Assembly (NCBI GenBank): GCA_049323895.1
Contig: JBMOKT010000032.1
Coordinates: 124,001-188,000, forward strand
Length of the DNA stretch: 64,000 nt
Direction: 5' to 3'
DNA from: JBMOKT01 sp049323895
GTDB taxonomy: Bacteria; Bacillota; Peptococcia; Peptococcales; BICA1-8
In this document: positions 16,009 to 24,123 of the stretch, one piece after another
Numbering within the stretch: the first letter of the stretch is position 1
How the letters are laid out: each line of letters begins with the position of its first letter
Position numbers and translations under genes: made by a program
Notes under the pieces: model-generated
The model's database searches: none
What the model was told of the DNA's origin: nothing
The model's input: the letters and a program-made list of their open reading frames with translations, nothing else

Positions 16009-16977
16009 CTAAGCATATAGGTCCTGATATATTTCACTTTCGTCAGGCAGCGGGCTTTCAAGAGCGTATTCAACTGCTTCCTTTACCATGCCCTGTACTG
16101 CGGCTTTGATTTTATTTATTTCCTCTTCACTAGCTAAGCCTTCCGCCAACAGCTTCTTTTCCAGCTTAGCAATAGGACAGTTCGCCTTATTCTCCATTAC
16201 CTCTTCCCTGGTGCGGTAAGCCGTTCCCGGATCACCTACGGAATGACCTGTCCAGCGGTAACTTTTACATTCAATCAATGTAGGACCTTCTCCCCTTCTT
16301 GCCCTATGGACAGCGCTATTTACAGCCTTGTACACCTCTTCTGCATCATTGCCGTCAACGGTTACCCCTGGGAATCCATATCCTTGTGCTCGCTCAGAAA
16401 TGTTATCTATTGCAATATGCTTACTAACGGCTGTCGAGTAACCGTACTGGTTATTTTCGCATACAAAAACAACAGGTAATTTCCAGATACCAGCCATATT
16501 TAATGCTTCATGAAAAGTCCCCTGATTGGAAGCACCATCCCCAAAGAAACAAACCGTTACCTTCTTATTATTCTTTCTCTTTGCGGATAGGGCTGACCCA
16601 ACGGCAATAGGCAGACCGGCACCAACAATTCCGTTGGCACCTAAGATTCCTAAACTAACATCGGCAATATGCATAGAGCCACCTTTTCCTTTACAATAAC
16701 CCGTTTTCTTGCCCATAATTTCCGCCATCATTTTTTTCATATCCCCACCCTTAGCCATGAGATGACCATGACCTCTATGGGTACTTGTTATGTAATCATC
16801 CTTTTCTAAAGCCATACATGCCCCTACAGCTATGGCCTCTTCTCCTAAATATGGATGGGCTAGCCCCGGCATCTGACCTTTTTGGTAAACATCGATTGTT
16901 GCCTCTTCAAAAAGTCTTATTTTTAGCATCATTTCATACATATTTAATAACATTTCCTTGTTTTCCAAATTCATCAT
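16009..16977 (-). CDS. TPP-dependent dehydrogenase E1 alpha subunit
   Basis: A 322-aa subunit that binds the TPP diphosphate. The TPP motif runs from GDGASNQGTFHEA to ENN about 25 residues later. HPYLGEEAIAVG, STHRGHGH and GKGGSMHIAD are typical of AcoA and PdhA proteins. The gene has two consecutive ATG codons; with GGAGG at four or seven bases, the second one (16974) has the better spacing. It follows the SDR gene by 41 bases in the IclR-led operon. Confidence 0.92.
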   Translation of the reverse strand: MMNLENKEMLLNMYEMMLKIRLFEEATIDVYQKGQMPGLAHPYLGEEAIAVGACMALEKDDYITSTHRGHGHLMAKGGDMKKMMAEIMGKKTGYCKGKGGSMHIADVSLGILGANGIVGAGLPIAVGSALSAKRKNNKKVTVCFFGDGASNQGTFHEALNMAGIWKLPVVFVCENNQYGYSTAVSKHIAIDNISERAQGYGFPGVTVDGNDAEEVYKAVNSAVHRARRGEGPTLIECKSYRWTGHSVGDPGTAYRTREEVMENKANCPIAKLEKKLLAEGLASEEEINKIKAAVQGMVKEAVEYALESPLPDESEIYQDLYA

Positions 16978-17018
16978 TTAACCTCCTTTTAACTTCTCCT
17001 TGTTACACCCTTAAACAA

Positions 17019-17771
17019 TTAATCCATATATAATCCGCCGTTGACATCCATTATTTCACCTGTTATGTATTGAGCTAAGTCAGAAGCTAAAAACACAACC
17101 GCATTGGCAATATCCTGCCCTGTACCCAGCCGCCCCATTGGTATCCCTGCTTTAATTTTGTCCCTGCTTTGCTCAATAAAATCTTTTACCATATCCGTAT
17201 CGGTAGGTCCGGGGCAAATAGCATTCACATTTATTCCATAAGGGGCACTCTCTTGGGCCAGCCCTTTGGTTAGACCGATAAGCCCTGCCTTGGAGGCAAC
17301 ATATAAGGTATCAGCCAAATAACCTGGACCTTTTTTAGCTGCCACAGAAGAAATGTTAATAATGCGTCCAAATTTTTGTCTTATCATAATAGGCAATACT
17401 GCCTGGGAGGTAATAAAAGGTCCCTCCATATTCACTTTTATAACTTTATCCCAGTCATCTTTTGTAATATTTAAAAAACTTTTATTACTTAAGACTCCGG
17501 CATTGTTGACTAAAAAATCAATGCTGCCAAAAGTGGCTACAACTTTTTTAAAACAATCCTCCACCTGAGATCTGTTAGTAATATCAGCCTTTAAGGCCAC
17601 TGCCTGCCCGCCTGACCGCTTAATTTCCTCTAGTATCACCTGTGCTGAATCCAGTTGCACATCTAATACTACAACCTTTGCATCACACTGAGCTAAGGCA
17701 GTTACTATGGCTTGACCTATGCCTCCAGAACCGCCGGTAACTATTGCAGTCTTCCCCTTCAATGTAATCAT
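17019..17771 (-). CDS. Short-chain dehydrogenase/reductase, FabG-like
   Basis: A 250-aa classical SDR. It has the cofactor motif TGGSGGIGQA, the NNAG motif, the catalytic Ser in NISSVAAK and the Tyr-x3-Lys pair in YVASKAG. The Asp after strand 2 (VVLDVQ) suggests NAD rather than NADP. It is the second gene of the IclR operon and sits before the E1/E2/E3 genes, so it probably oxidises a secondary alcohol to the hydroxyketone or ketone that feeds the TPP-dependent complex. True FabG activity is unlikely given this location. Confidence 0.85.
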   Translation of the reverse strand: MITLKGKTAIVTGGSGGIGQAIVTALAQCDAKVVVLDVQLDSAQVILEEIKRSGGQAVALKADITNRSQVEDCFKKVVATFGSIDFLVNNAGVLSNKSFLNITKDDWDKVIKVNMEGPFITSQAVLPIMIRQKFGRIINISSVAAKKGPGYLADTLYVASKAGLIGLTKGLAQESAPYGINVNAICPGPTDTDMVKDFIEQSRDKIKAGIPMGRLGTGQDIANAVVFLASDLAQYITGEIMDVNGGLYMD

Positions 17772-17798
17772 TGAAAAATATCACCTCCATCTATCTTC

Positions 17799-18575
17799 TT
17801 ACTTTAGAAAATTCGTAATGTTTTTGTTAAATTGAATCTGTTTTGATATTTTTGCAGCTGTTTCTTTAAGCAGTTCTTCATAAACAGGAATTTTGACATC
17901 GGGAAAACGGAAGGCAGGCGCTGTTATACTTAATCCGGCAATAACCTTACGATTATAATCCCAAATGCCTGTCGCCATACACCTTATTCCTTCAAAAATT
18001 TCTTCATTATCAATGGAGTAGTTATTTTGCCTGATAACTGCTAATTCTTTTCTTAAATCTGCAAGATTTGTGATAGTGTTCTCCGTCAACTTTGGAAATG
18101 TTTGGGGAAGCAAGCTATCCAGTTCCTCTTCCGATAGTTGGGAGAGTAGAAATTTACCTATAGCAGTGCATGTAGCTGGTAAACGAAAACCTTTAATATC
18201 GGCCTTTAAGGCCTCGGAGCTTTCAATTCTTGCTAAATGCAAGGTTTCAGTCTTGTCAAGAATCCCTAATGCGATATTTTCTTTAGTAAAGGCTGCAAGT
18301 TGCTCTAAAAAGGGGTAAGCAATATCCTTTAACCCAAGATTGTTCGGTTGATTATTGAAGTAGTCCAAAAACTTGGGTCCAAGTTTATATTTGGCAGTTG
18401 CCTGGTCCTGAGAAACATATCCTCTTGTTTCCAGGGTATTTAAAATACGGTGGGCTGTGCTGGAAGGCAATCCTGCCTGTTTGGCTATCTCCGTAACACC
18501 TGCTTCATTTTGCAACTCATTGAGAATTTCTAAGATGTCCAAGGCCCTCAAAATAGACTGTATTTGTTCTTTCAT
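17799..18575 (-). CDS. IclR-family transcriptional regulator
   Basis: A 258-aa regulator with an N-terminal winged helix-turn-helix (about residues 5-65, TEIAKQAGLPSSTAHRILNTLE) and the IclR effector domain (about 75-250), including the TCTAIGKFLLSQL segment. It is the first gene of the operon that runs to 11050, so it is probably autoregulated and controls the SDR-E1-E2-E3-ADH genes. An inverted repeat TCCAC-TTTT-GTGGA at 18731-18744 and a GTGGA half-site near 18596-18603 flank the promoter and are candidate operator pieces, though weak evidence. Confidence 0.9.
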   Translation of the reverse strand: MKEQIQSILRALDILEILNELQNEAGVTEIAKQAGLPSSTAHRILNTLETRGYVSQDQATAKYKLGPKFLDYFNNQPNNLGLKDIAYPFLEQLAAFTKENIALGILDKTETLHLARIESSEALKADIKGFRLPATCTAIGKFLLSQLSEEELDSLLPQTFPKLTENTITNLADLRKELAVIRQNNYSIDNEEIFEGIRCMATGIWDYNRKVIAGLSITAPAFRFPDVKIPVYEELLKETAAKISKQIQFNKNITNFLK

Positions 18576-18627
18576 AACCGCACTCCTCTATCCCGTAGAG
18601 TGGAATATATATTTCGCTTATATTATA

Positions 18628-18656
18628 AGCATAACTAGTGAAAAAACCTTTGTCAA
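18628..18656 (-). promoter_or_regulatory. Vegetative promoter for the IclR operon
   Basis: On the minus strand a perfect -35 TTGACA (18656-18651) is followed by a 17-base spacer and TATGCT (18633-18628), about 50 bases upstream of the IclR start. Confidence 0.6.
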
Positions 18657-18840
18657 TATTATTAGTGATTTTTAACACAAGAGGAGGTGATTTTTTTTCT
18701 TAAATATATCCCGGACAAAGAAATATTTATTCCACTTTTGTGGATATTTTTAAATAAAACAAACGCACCTATCTCGATTCCCCTATTAAACAAAATAGTT
18801 TAACTTAAACTTTTCAGGAGATATTCAAAATAGATGCGTT

Positions 18841-18870
18841 AGAAAACACGGCTTACGCCGAGCCTTGGGC
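18841..18870 (+). repeat. Dispersed structured repeat, copy 2 (truncated)
   Basis: Contains the core ACGGCTTACGCCGAGCC, then diverges at once. It lies just beyond the AOR stop codon, in the intergenic region before the IclR promoter. Confidence 0.7.
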
Positions 18871-18880
18871 TACATAAATC

Positions 18881-20680
18881 TTATAAACCTAATGCTTTCA
18901 GCTTTTCTGTTGTGGGTATGCCATCATTATTCCAGCCCATAGCTGCATAATAGTTATCAAGCAAAGTTTTTAAATCAACTACCTGCCCTTGACTAGCTCC
19001 AAAGCTCATAGGTTCTTCAGTAAAACGTTTAGGCAGTGTATCATCTTTTCTTGTAAAACCATTATTAACATTATACATTCTTTCCATATTAAAAACTCTC
19101 TCGGCATTAAAAAGCAATTTCTCTTCTGTCAGTTCATAACCTGTTACCAACTTAAAGGCTTTAAGCTGGTCGGGTCTGGCAAAACCATTTTGGCAGGTGG
19201 CACAAATGCCTAAAGAATCAACAGAAACAAAGTTTAATTGGGTATTTCTCACTAAAGTTTCTTTTCCTTTTTCCTCAAAACGGTTGCCGGCTGCCATCTC
19301 CCCGCCAAAAACTGGAGCAACCATATGGTGAGCACCCTTAGGCGATGTTGCATAGGTTAACGCCATTCCTTTTGCTCCCCTGGGATCATAAACTGCAAAG
19401 GTCATACCTTTGGAATGAATAGCTAAATCAGGGGCACCCCATTTTTCGGCTGCATATGCAGGTCCTTGTGCTAAGTCTGCGCCTATACCTTCTTTATTTG
19501 CAATCATCTCTAACAGTTTAGCTTCCGCTTCACCATTACCAAATCTTAATTCAAGCCCACTGGTGTCATCTAAGGTTAAGATGCCTTTCTCGAAACACTC
19601 CATCGCCAAAGATATACAACCGCCAGCTGAAATGGAATCTAAACCTAGTGCATCACAAACTGCGGAAACATACAAGACATCATCCCAGTTTGTCAAACCA
19701 CAGTTTGTTCCTAAAAGACCCAGAGTTTCAAATTCAGGACCTTCCAATTTTACATCACCATATTTAGTTGATACTATGGCGCTGTTCTTGCCACAGGCAA
19801 TTGGGCAGGCATAACAGGAAACATCGTTATAAACTGCCTTTTCTCTAAATACAGGTCCTTCAAATTCCTTGTTTGCATCTGATGTGCCTTCACTGAAATT
19901 TTTAGTACACATAAATCCTGCATTATTTATATCATCTACTAGCTCATTGGTACCCTCTATTCTGCGGATTTGAGCCTTTGGGCTTTTCTTGAAGTTAGGA
20001 TAAAGTCCTGCAACTAATTCCATTAGACCTTCCTGATCAGCTACCTGAACATCTTGAGAACCTCTAACAGCTATTGCCTTTAGATTCTTGGCTCCCATTA
20101 CCGCTCCACAACCGCCCCGACCAAATTCGCGAAACACATCACTGGTTATACATGCTATTTTAACTTGGTTTTCTCCTGCGGGTCCAATACAGGCAACATG
20201 AATTTTTTCATCTTTTAGTTCTTCTTTAATTAGGTGATCTGTATCGGCAATTTTTTTGCCCCATAGCTTATCAGCAGGTTTGATTTCTACTTTGTCATTA
20301 TCAATCCATAGGTATACGGGTTCTGGCGATTGCCCTTCGATTATCAATCCATCATAACCTGCAAATTTTAACTCCGGTCCAAAATGACCACCACATAAGG
20401 AGTAGGAATAGGTATTAGTTAAGGGAGATTTAAAGGCAACATTAATCTTATTATTGCCTGGAACCATTGTGCCAGCGAAGGGACCATTGAAGAAAATAAG
20501 TTTGTTTTCAGGACTAAGACCATCTATTTTGGGATTAACCTCTTTGTTAAGATAGTAGGCTCCCAAACCCCTGCCCCCTAAATACTCAATAAACATTTCC
20601 AGAGACAGGTCTTCTTTAGTAATTGTTTTATCGCTTAAATTTACTCTTAATAGTTGACCGGCAATACCATTCTTTGTCAT
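18881..20680 (-). CDS. aor: Aldehyde:ferredoxin oxidoreductase (tungsten/molybdenum bis-pterin)
   Basis: A 599-aa AOR-family enzyme that oxidises aldehydes to acids and reduces ferredoxin. Cluster ligands are in CYACPIAC (Cys-x2-Cys-x3-Cys) with the fourth Cys in the ICATC region. The pterin-binding segments DPRGAKGMALTYATS and GGRGLGAYYL are present. An open frame reaches 20707, but the ATG at 20680 has AAAGGAGG directly upstream and matches the family start (KNGIAGQLLRVNL), so it is preferred. The polyferredoxin gene ends two bases upstream of this start, indicating tight coupling. Together they could oxidise the acetaldehyde made by IslA, or another aldehyde from the TRAP-imported substrate; this is inference. 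Confidence 0.93.
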   Translation of the reverse strand: MTKNGIAGQLLRVNLSDKTITKEDLSLEMFIEYLGGRGLGAYYLNKEVNPKIDGLSPENKLIFFNGPFAGTMVPGNNKINVAFKSPLTNTYSYSLCGGHFGPELKFAGYDGLIIEGQSPEPVYLWIDNDKVEIKPADKLWGKKIADTDHLIKEELKDEKIHVACIGPAGENQVKIACITSDVFREFGRGGCGAVMGAKNLKAIAVRGSQDVQVADQEGLMELVAGLYPNFKKSPKAQIRRIEGTNELVDDINNAGFMCTKNFSEGTSDANKEFEGPVFREKAVYNDVSCYACPIACGKNSAIVSTKYGDVKLEGPEFETLGLLGTNCGLTNWDDVLYVSAVCDALGLDSISAGGCISLAMECFEKGILTLDDTSGLELRFGNGEAEAKLLEMIANKEGIGADLAQGPAYAAEKWGAPDLAIHSKGMTFAVYDPRGAKGMALTYATSPKGAHHMVAPVFGGEMAAGNRFEEKGKETLVRNTQLNFVSVDSLGICATCQNGFARPDQLKAFKLVTGYELTEEKLLFNAERVFNMERMYNVNNGFTRKDDTLPKRFTEEPMSFGASQGQVVDLKTLLDNYYAAMGWNNDGIPTTEKLKALGL

Positions 20681-20681
20681 C

Positions 20682-21140
20682 TTATTGATCCTCCTTTGCA
20701 GCGGCAATCAACTTCTCGGCTTCTTCCCTTTCAACATAAGAAAGGGCACTCTCCGGACAGTATTTGACACATTGGGGTTCTCCACCACATAGGTCACAAA
20801 TTAGAACATATTTTTCAGTTGGATGAACCTTAATAGCATTATAGGGACATGCCTTAATACACATTTTACAAAGGGTACATTTTTCTTCATTTACCTTTAC
20901 GGCACCTGTAGCTTCATCCTTACTTAAAGCACTTGCTTTGGTAGGACATGCGTTAATGCATGGAGTATCAACACATTGTTGACATACAGCAGGATAATCC
21001 ATATAATCCTCATGGCTTCTGGTAATTGTTATTCTTGATTTCCTTGGATTTCCAACTTGGAAATGACTCATGCTGCACCATTGTTCACAAATTCTGCAGC
21101 CAACACACTTATTGGCATCAGCTACTAATACTTTACTCAT
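20682..21140 (-). CDS. Four-cluster 4Fe-4S ferredoxin-type electron transfer subunit
   Basis: A 152-aa protein of the HycB/DmsB-like type with four cysteine sets: CVGCRICEQWC, CQQCVDTPCINACP, CTLCKMCIKACP and CDLCGGEPQCVKYCP. It has no signal peptide and no membrane segment. It precedes and almost touches the AOR gene, so it most likely accepts electrons from AOR and passes them to a soluble or membrane partner. Confidence 0.88.
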   Translation of the reverse strand: MSKVLVADANKCVGCRICEQWCSMSHFQVGNPRKSRITITRSHEDYMDYPAVCQQCVDTPCINACPTKASALSKDEATGAVKVNEEKCTLCKMCIKACPYNAIKVHPTEKYVLICDLCGGEPQCVKYCPESALSYVEREEAEKLIAAAKEDQ

Positions 21141-21180
21141 CCTTAACTACACCTCCGGAATATTACCTTTATACTTTTGA

Positions 21181-22368
21181 TTATATAGCTTGATTATATA
21201 GATTAATTATATCCTCTTTTGTGGTTCTTCTGGGGTTACTATTAGCGTTGTAGCTATTAATAATATCCTGGGCCATGTCCTCAATTAATTCATATTTAAA
21301 TCCTATTTCCGTCAAGGTTGTCGGCAGCCCAATATCATAAACTAATTTTTGAACAGAGGATACTGCTTTTGCAGACCTATCTATAACTGAAAAACCACTT
21401 ACTTCTTCACCAAGTAATTCAGCTATTAGAGCATACTTGTCGGGATTAGCTATTAAATTCCACTGCATTACATGAGGCAGCATTACACCGCAAGCAATTC
21501 CATGATGGATATTTAAATATCCTTCCAAAGGTTTAGCCATCGAGCTTACAATCCCATTTTCGGAATTTATAGAACCTACTGCTGATAAAATGGACGCCAG
21601 CTGTATTTTGACTCCATAGTCCAAATTGCTGGGGTCGGCAACAAACTGCCTCAAGCTGGACCCAGTCAGCCTTATAGCTTCAATATTTATTACATCGGTA
21701 AGTAATGTGGCTTCTTTGGATACATAGGATTCAATAGCTCTTGCCAGGGAGTCAATTCCTGTCGCAGCTGCAACACTTATAGGCAGCGTGGCTAAAAGCT
21801 GGGGGTCATAAATTGCTGCATCGGGTGCAATTTTGGGACTGGAAATTACAATTTTGCAGTTAGTATTGTTGTTGAGCAAAATAGCCTGAAAACTAATTTC
21901 CGCTCCAGTTCCAACAGTAGTCGGGATAGCTATAAGAGGAGGAGTCTCCTTTTCTACTTTATTTATACCTGAAAAATAACAAACGGGTTTATTATGCCTA
22001 GCCTGAATACCAATAGCTTTGGCAGCATCAATTGTACTTCCTCCGCCTAGGGCTATTAAGCCATTACATAAACTATTTAAATATTTATGAGTACCTTTGG
22101 TTATTGTCTGTGAAGTTGGATTTGACTTCACTTGGGAAAAAATCTCATAATTAATGTTATTCCCTTTAAGTATTCCTTCGAGAATTTCTAATAATCCGGA
22201 AGAAACAATTCCTTGGTCTGTTACTATTAAAGGCTTAGCAATCTTCAATTCCATGATTTCTTCAGCAATTTTATCAATCGTCCCTATGCCAAAGATAATT
22301 TTAGTAGGAACAGAAAAAATGAATGACTTTCTAAAATCCTGTAATAAAGGGCTATGCATTATCATCAA
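21181..22368 (-). CDS. Iron-ADH-family protein lacking two metal ligands
   Basis: A 395-aa group III alcohol dehydrogenase homologue. The NAD part is intact (GGGSTIDAAKA, IPTTVGTGAEIS). The metal site is not: the Asp of GIDSLARAIESY remains, but the following His is Arg; the segment equivalent to NLAHxxxH reads SSMAK, so the next ligand is Ser; only the last His (NIHHG) is kept. It may work without iron, use another mechanism, or be a non-catalytic partner. Start choice between two ATGs six bases apart is open. It lies between the Zn-ADH and polyferredoxin genes in the rpiB-to-AOR operon. Confidence 0.85.
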   Translation of the reverse strand: MMIMHSPLLQDFRKSFIFSVPTKIIFGIGTIDKIAEEIMELKIAKPLIVTDQGIVSSGLLEILEGILKGNNINYEIFSQVKSNPTSQTITKGTHKYLNSLCNGLIALGGGSTIDAAKAIGIQARHNKPVCYFSGINKVEKETPPLIAIPTTVGTGAEISFQAILLNNNTNCKIVISSPKIAPDAAIYDPQLLATLPISVAAATGIDSLARAIESYVSKEATLLTDVINIEAIRLTGSSLRQFVADPSNLDYGVKIQLASILSAVGSINSENGIVSSMAKPLEGYLNIHHGIACGVMLPHVMQWNLIANPDKYALIAELLGEEVSGFSVIDRSAKAVSSVQKLVYDIGLPTTLTEIGFKYELIEDMAQDIINSYNANSNPRRTTKEDIINLYNQAI

Positions 22369-22401
22369 TCCTATTTAATGTATTGGTAAAGATCCTTGAT
22401 A

Positions 22402-23421
22402 CTAGGGATGCAGTAAGATTTTAAGTGAGTCTCGCGCATCCATCATAGCTGCAAAGGCTTTTGCATGCTCTTCAAACGATAAACGATGGGTAATTACTTT
22501 AGAAAGCTCTTTTAGCTCAGGCAGTAATTTTACCGCCGTTACAAAATTATTTTGGGTATAAACCCGGGCACCAATTATTTTTAGTTCCCTTAAATTTACT
22601 TCCCTTAAGTTGACACCAGCTAAATCCCGATGTACACCTACCATAACTGCCGTTCCTGATATCCTTAGGAGCCCTGTCATTTGAGCCGAAGTGGCAGGTG
22701 CAGCGGCAGCCTCAAAAACAATATCAGCTCCAACACCATCGGTTAATTCCAACACTTTTTGTTTTACATCATCGGCGGCGTTTATAACCTCAAACCCCAT
22801 CTCTTTAGCCATTTCTAAACGGAATTGGCTAACTTCACTTATAACAACCAAGCCAGCCCCCGCCGCCTTGGCGGCAAAAGCAACCATTAATCCGATAGGA
22901 CCACCACCAAGAATAACAACTTTATCCCCAATTTTTAAACCAGATGTAGTAACAGCATGAATGCCGACAGCTAGGGGCTCTGCAAGGGCAGCAGTATCCA
23001 GGGGTATTCCCTCTGGTACTTTTATCAACTGATATGGTTTTGCTTTTACATACTCTGCAAATGCCCCGTCTATATCAATCCCTATTAATCCTAATTTTTT
23101 ACATACATGGACATTGCCCCGTACACATGGATCACATACCCCACAGGATATAAGGGGGTTGACAACAACTTTGTCACCGATTTCCCATTGGGAGCTGCAT
23201 TCCTTCCCAATTTCAACAATCTCCCCTGAAAATTCATGGCAGGCAATTAAGGGATATTTGACACGTTCATTATTTCCATGGTAGATATGAATATCACTTC
23301 CGCAAATACCGCCATAAGCAACCTTTATTAACACTTCATCAGCAGCAATAGCAGGTTTTTCCGTATTTACCAGTTCCAGCTGTTTGGGGGCTGCCATTTG
23401 TATTGCTTTCAAAATTAACAC
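22402..23421 (-). CDS. Zinc-dependent medium-chain alcohol dehydrogenase
   Basis: A 339-aa MDR-family dehydrogenase of the threonine/sorbitol/butanediol dehydrogenase group. The catalytic zinc ligands are the Cys in GGICGSDIH and the His-Glu pair in ACHEFSG. Four structural-zinc cysteines occur in CGVCDPCVRGNVHVC. The Rossmann motif is LGGGPIGLM with acidic ISEVSQ after strand 2, indicating NAD. It follows the rpiB-like gene by 24 bases. A polyol or sugar-alcohol substrate fits the neighbouring isomerase and transketolase; butanediol would fit the acetoin-type complex instead. Confidence 0.9.
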   Translation of the reverse strand: MLILKAIQMAAPKQLELVNTEKPAIAADEVLIKVAYGGICGSDIHIYHGNNERVKYPLIACHEFSGEIVEIGKECSSQWEIGDKVVVNPLISCGVCDPCVRGNVHVCKKLGLIGIDIDGAFAEYVKAKPYQLIKVPEGIPLDTAALAEPLAVGIHAVTTSGLKIGDKVVILGGGPIGLMVAFAAKAAGAGLVVISEVSQFRLEMAKEMGFEVINAADDVKQKVLELTDGVGADIVFEAAAAPATSAQMTGLLRISGTAVMVGVHRDLAGVNLREVNLRELKIIGARVYTQNNFVTAVKLLPELKELSKVITHRLSFEEHAKAFAAMMDARDSLKILLHP

Positions 23422-23445
23422 CTCACCTATAAGGTCTAAATAAAG

Positions 23446-23913
23446 TTAATTATTTTTTTCTATTTCCTGGACATGGGCATAGCCATTTTTTAAAAAAGTT
23501 TGCCGGTCTGCAGGAAATCCTTCTGTAAATTCTGTATTTAACCACACCTTCACCATCTCAAGCGCTTTATTGGGTCCAACTATCCAACCACCCATGGTCA
23601 GGATATTTGCGTTATTAATAACTTTACACATTTTAGCAGAGTAGACATCCTCTACAACAGCGGCATATACGCCCTTAAATTTATTTGATACTATTGCCAT
23701 ACCCATTCCTGTACCGCAAATAAGAACAGCTTTATCTGCTTGCCCAACTGCAACTAAAGGAGCAACCTTAGCTGCCACTTGGAAATAAGGTTCTCCTTTC
23801 TCCTCCGCAGGAGGACCATAATCTAATACTTCATAATTATTTTGTTGCAGATATTCCTTGATAACAGAATATAACCTATAGCCTGATTTATCTGAACCTA
23901 TAGCAATCTTCAT
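23446..23913 (-). CDS. Divergent RpiB/LacAB-family sugar isomerase
   Basis: A 155-aa member of the RpiB/LacAB family, which interconverts aldose and ketose phosphates. The catalytic Cys66 is kept in ICGTGMGMAIVSNKF. However the histidine that opens the sugar ring (in the RLHNDAN-type motif) is Ile99 here (KVINNAN), the usual arginines of that helix are lysines, and the N-terminal GSDHAG reads GSDKSG. A changed substrate is likely, perhaps a four-carbon or non-phosphorylated or sulfonated sugar. It begins an operon with two ADHs, polyferredoxin and AOR. Confidence 0.82.
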   Translation of the reverse strand: MKIAIGSDKSGYRLYSVIKEYLQQNNYEVLDYGPPAEEKGEPYFQVAAKVAPLVAVGQADKAVLICGTGMGMAIVSNKFKGVYAAVVEDVYSAKMCKVINNANILTMGGWIVGPNKALEMVKVWLNTEFTEGFPADRQTFLKNGYAHVQEIEKNN

Positions 23914-24033
23914 AATATAATTCTACCTCGCTTTAAGTTTCTTTAGTCCATATAAATTAATGGATAACGTATCCCCAAGTATCACCCAAACCATCCCCAG
24001 GAACTATTATGAAGATACTTTTTCATTCTAGTC

Positions 24034-24088
24034 AGAAAACACGGCTTACGCCGAGCCTTTGGCGACTGCGGAAGCGGATGTGTATAAA
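24034..24088 (+). repeat. Dispersed structured repeat, copy 3
   Basis: Core ACGGCTTACGCCGAGCC followed by TTTGGCGACTGCGGAAGCGG; the long tail is replaced after about 50 bases. It lies between the TRAP operon end and the rpiB-like gene. Confidence 0.75.
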
Positions 24089-24093
24089 TTTAT

Positions 24094-24118
24094 GAGAAGG
24101 TGGTTTGACCACCTTCTC
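24094..24118 (-). terminator. Hairpin at the end of the TRAP operon
   Basis: Perfect 11-bp stem (GAGAAGGTGGT and ACCACCTTCTC) with a three-base loop, six bases after the dctM stop. The downstream minus-strand sequence is AT-rich (ATAAATTTAT) rather than a pure T-run, so termination may be partial. Confidence 0.6.
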
Positions 24119-24123
24119 TTAAT

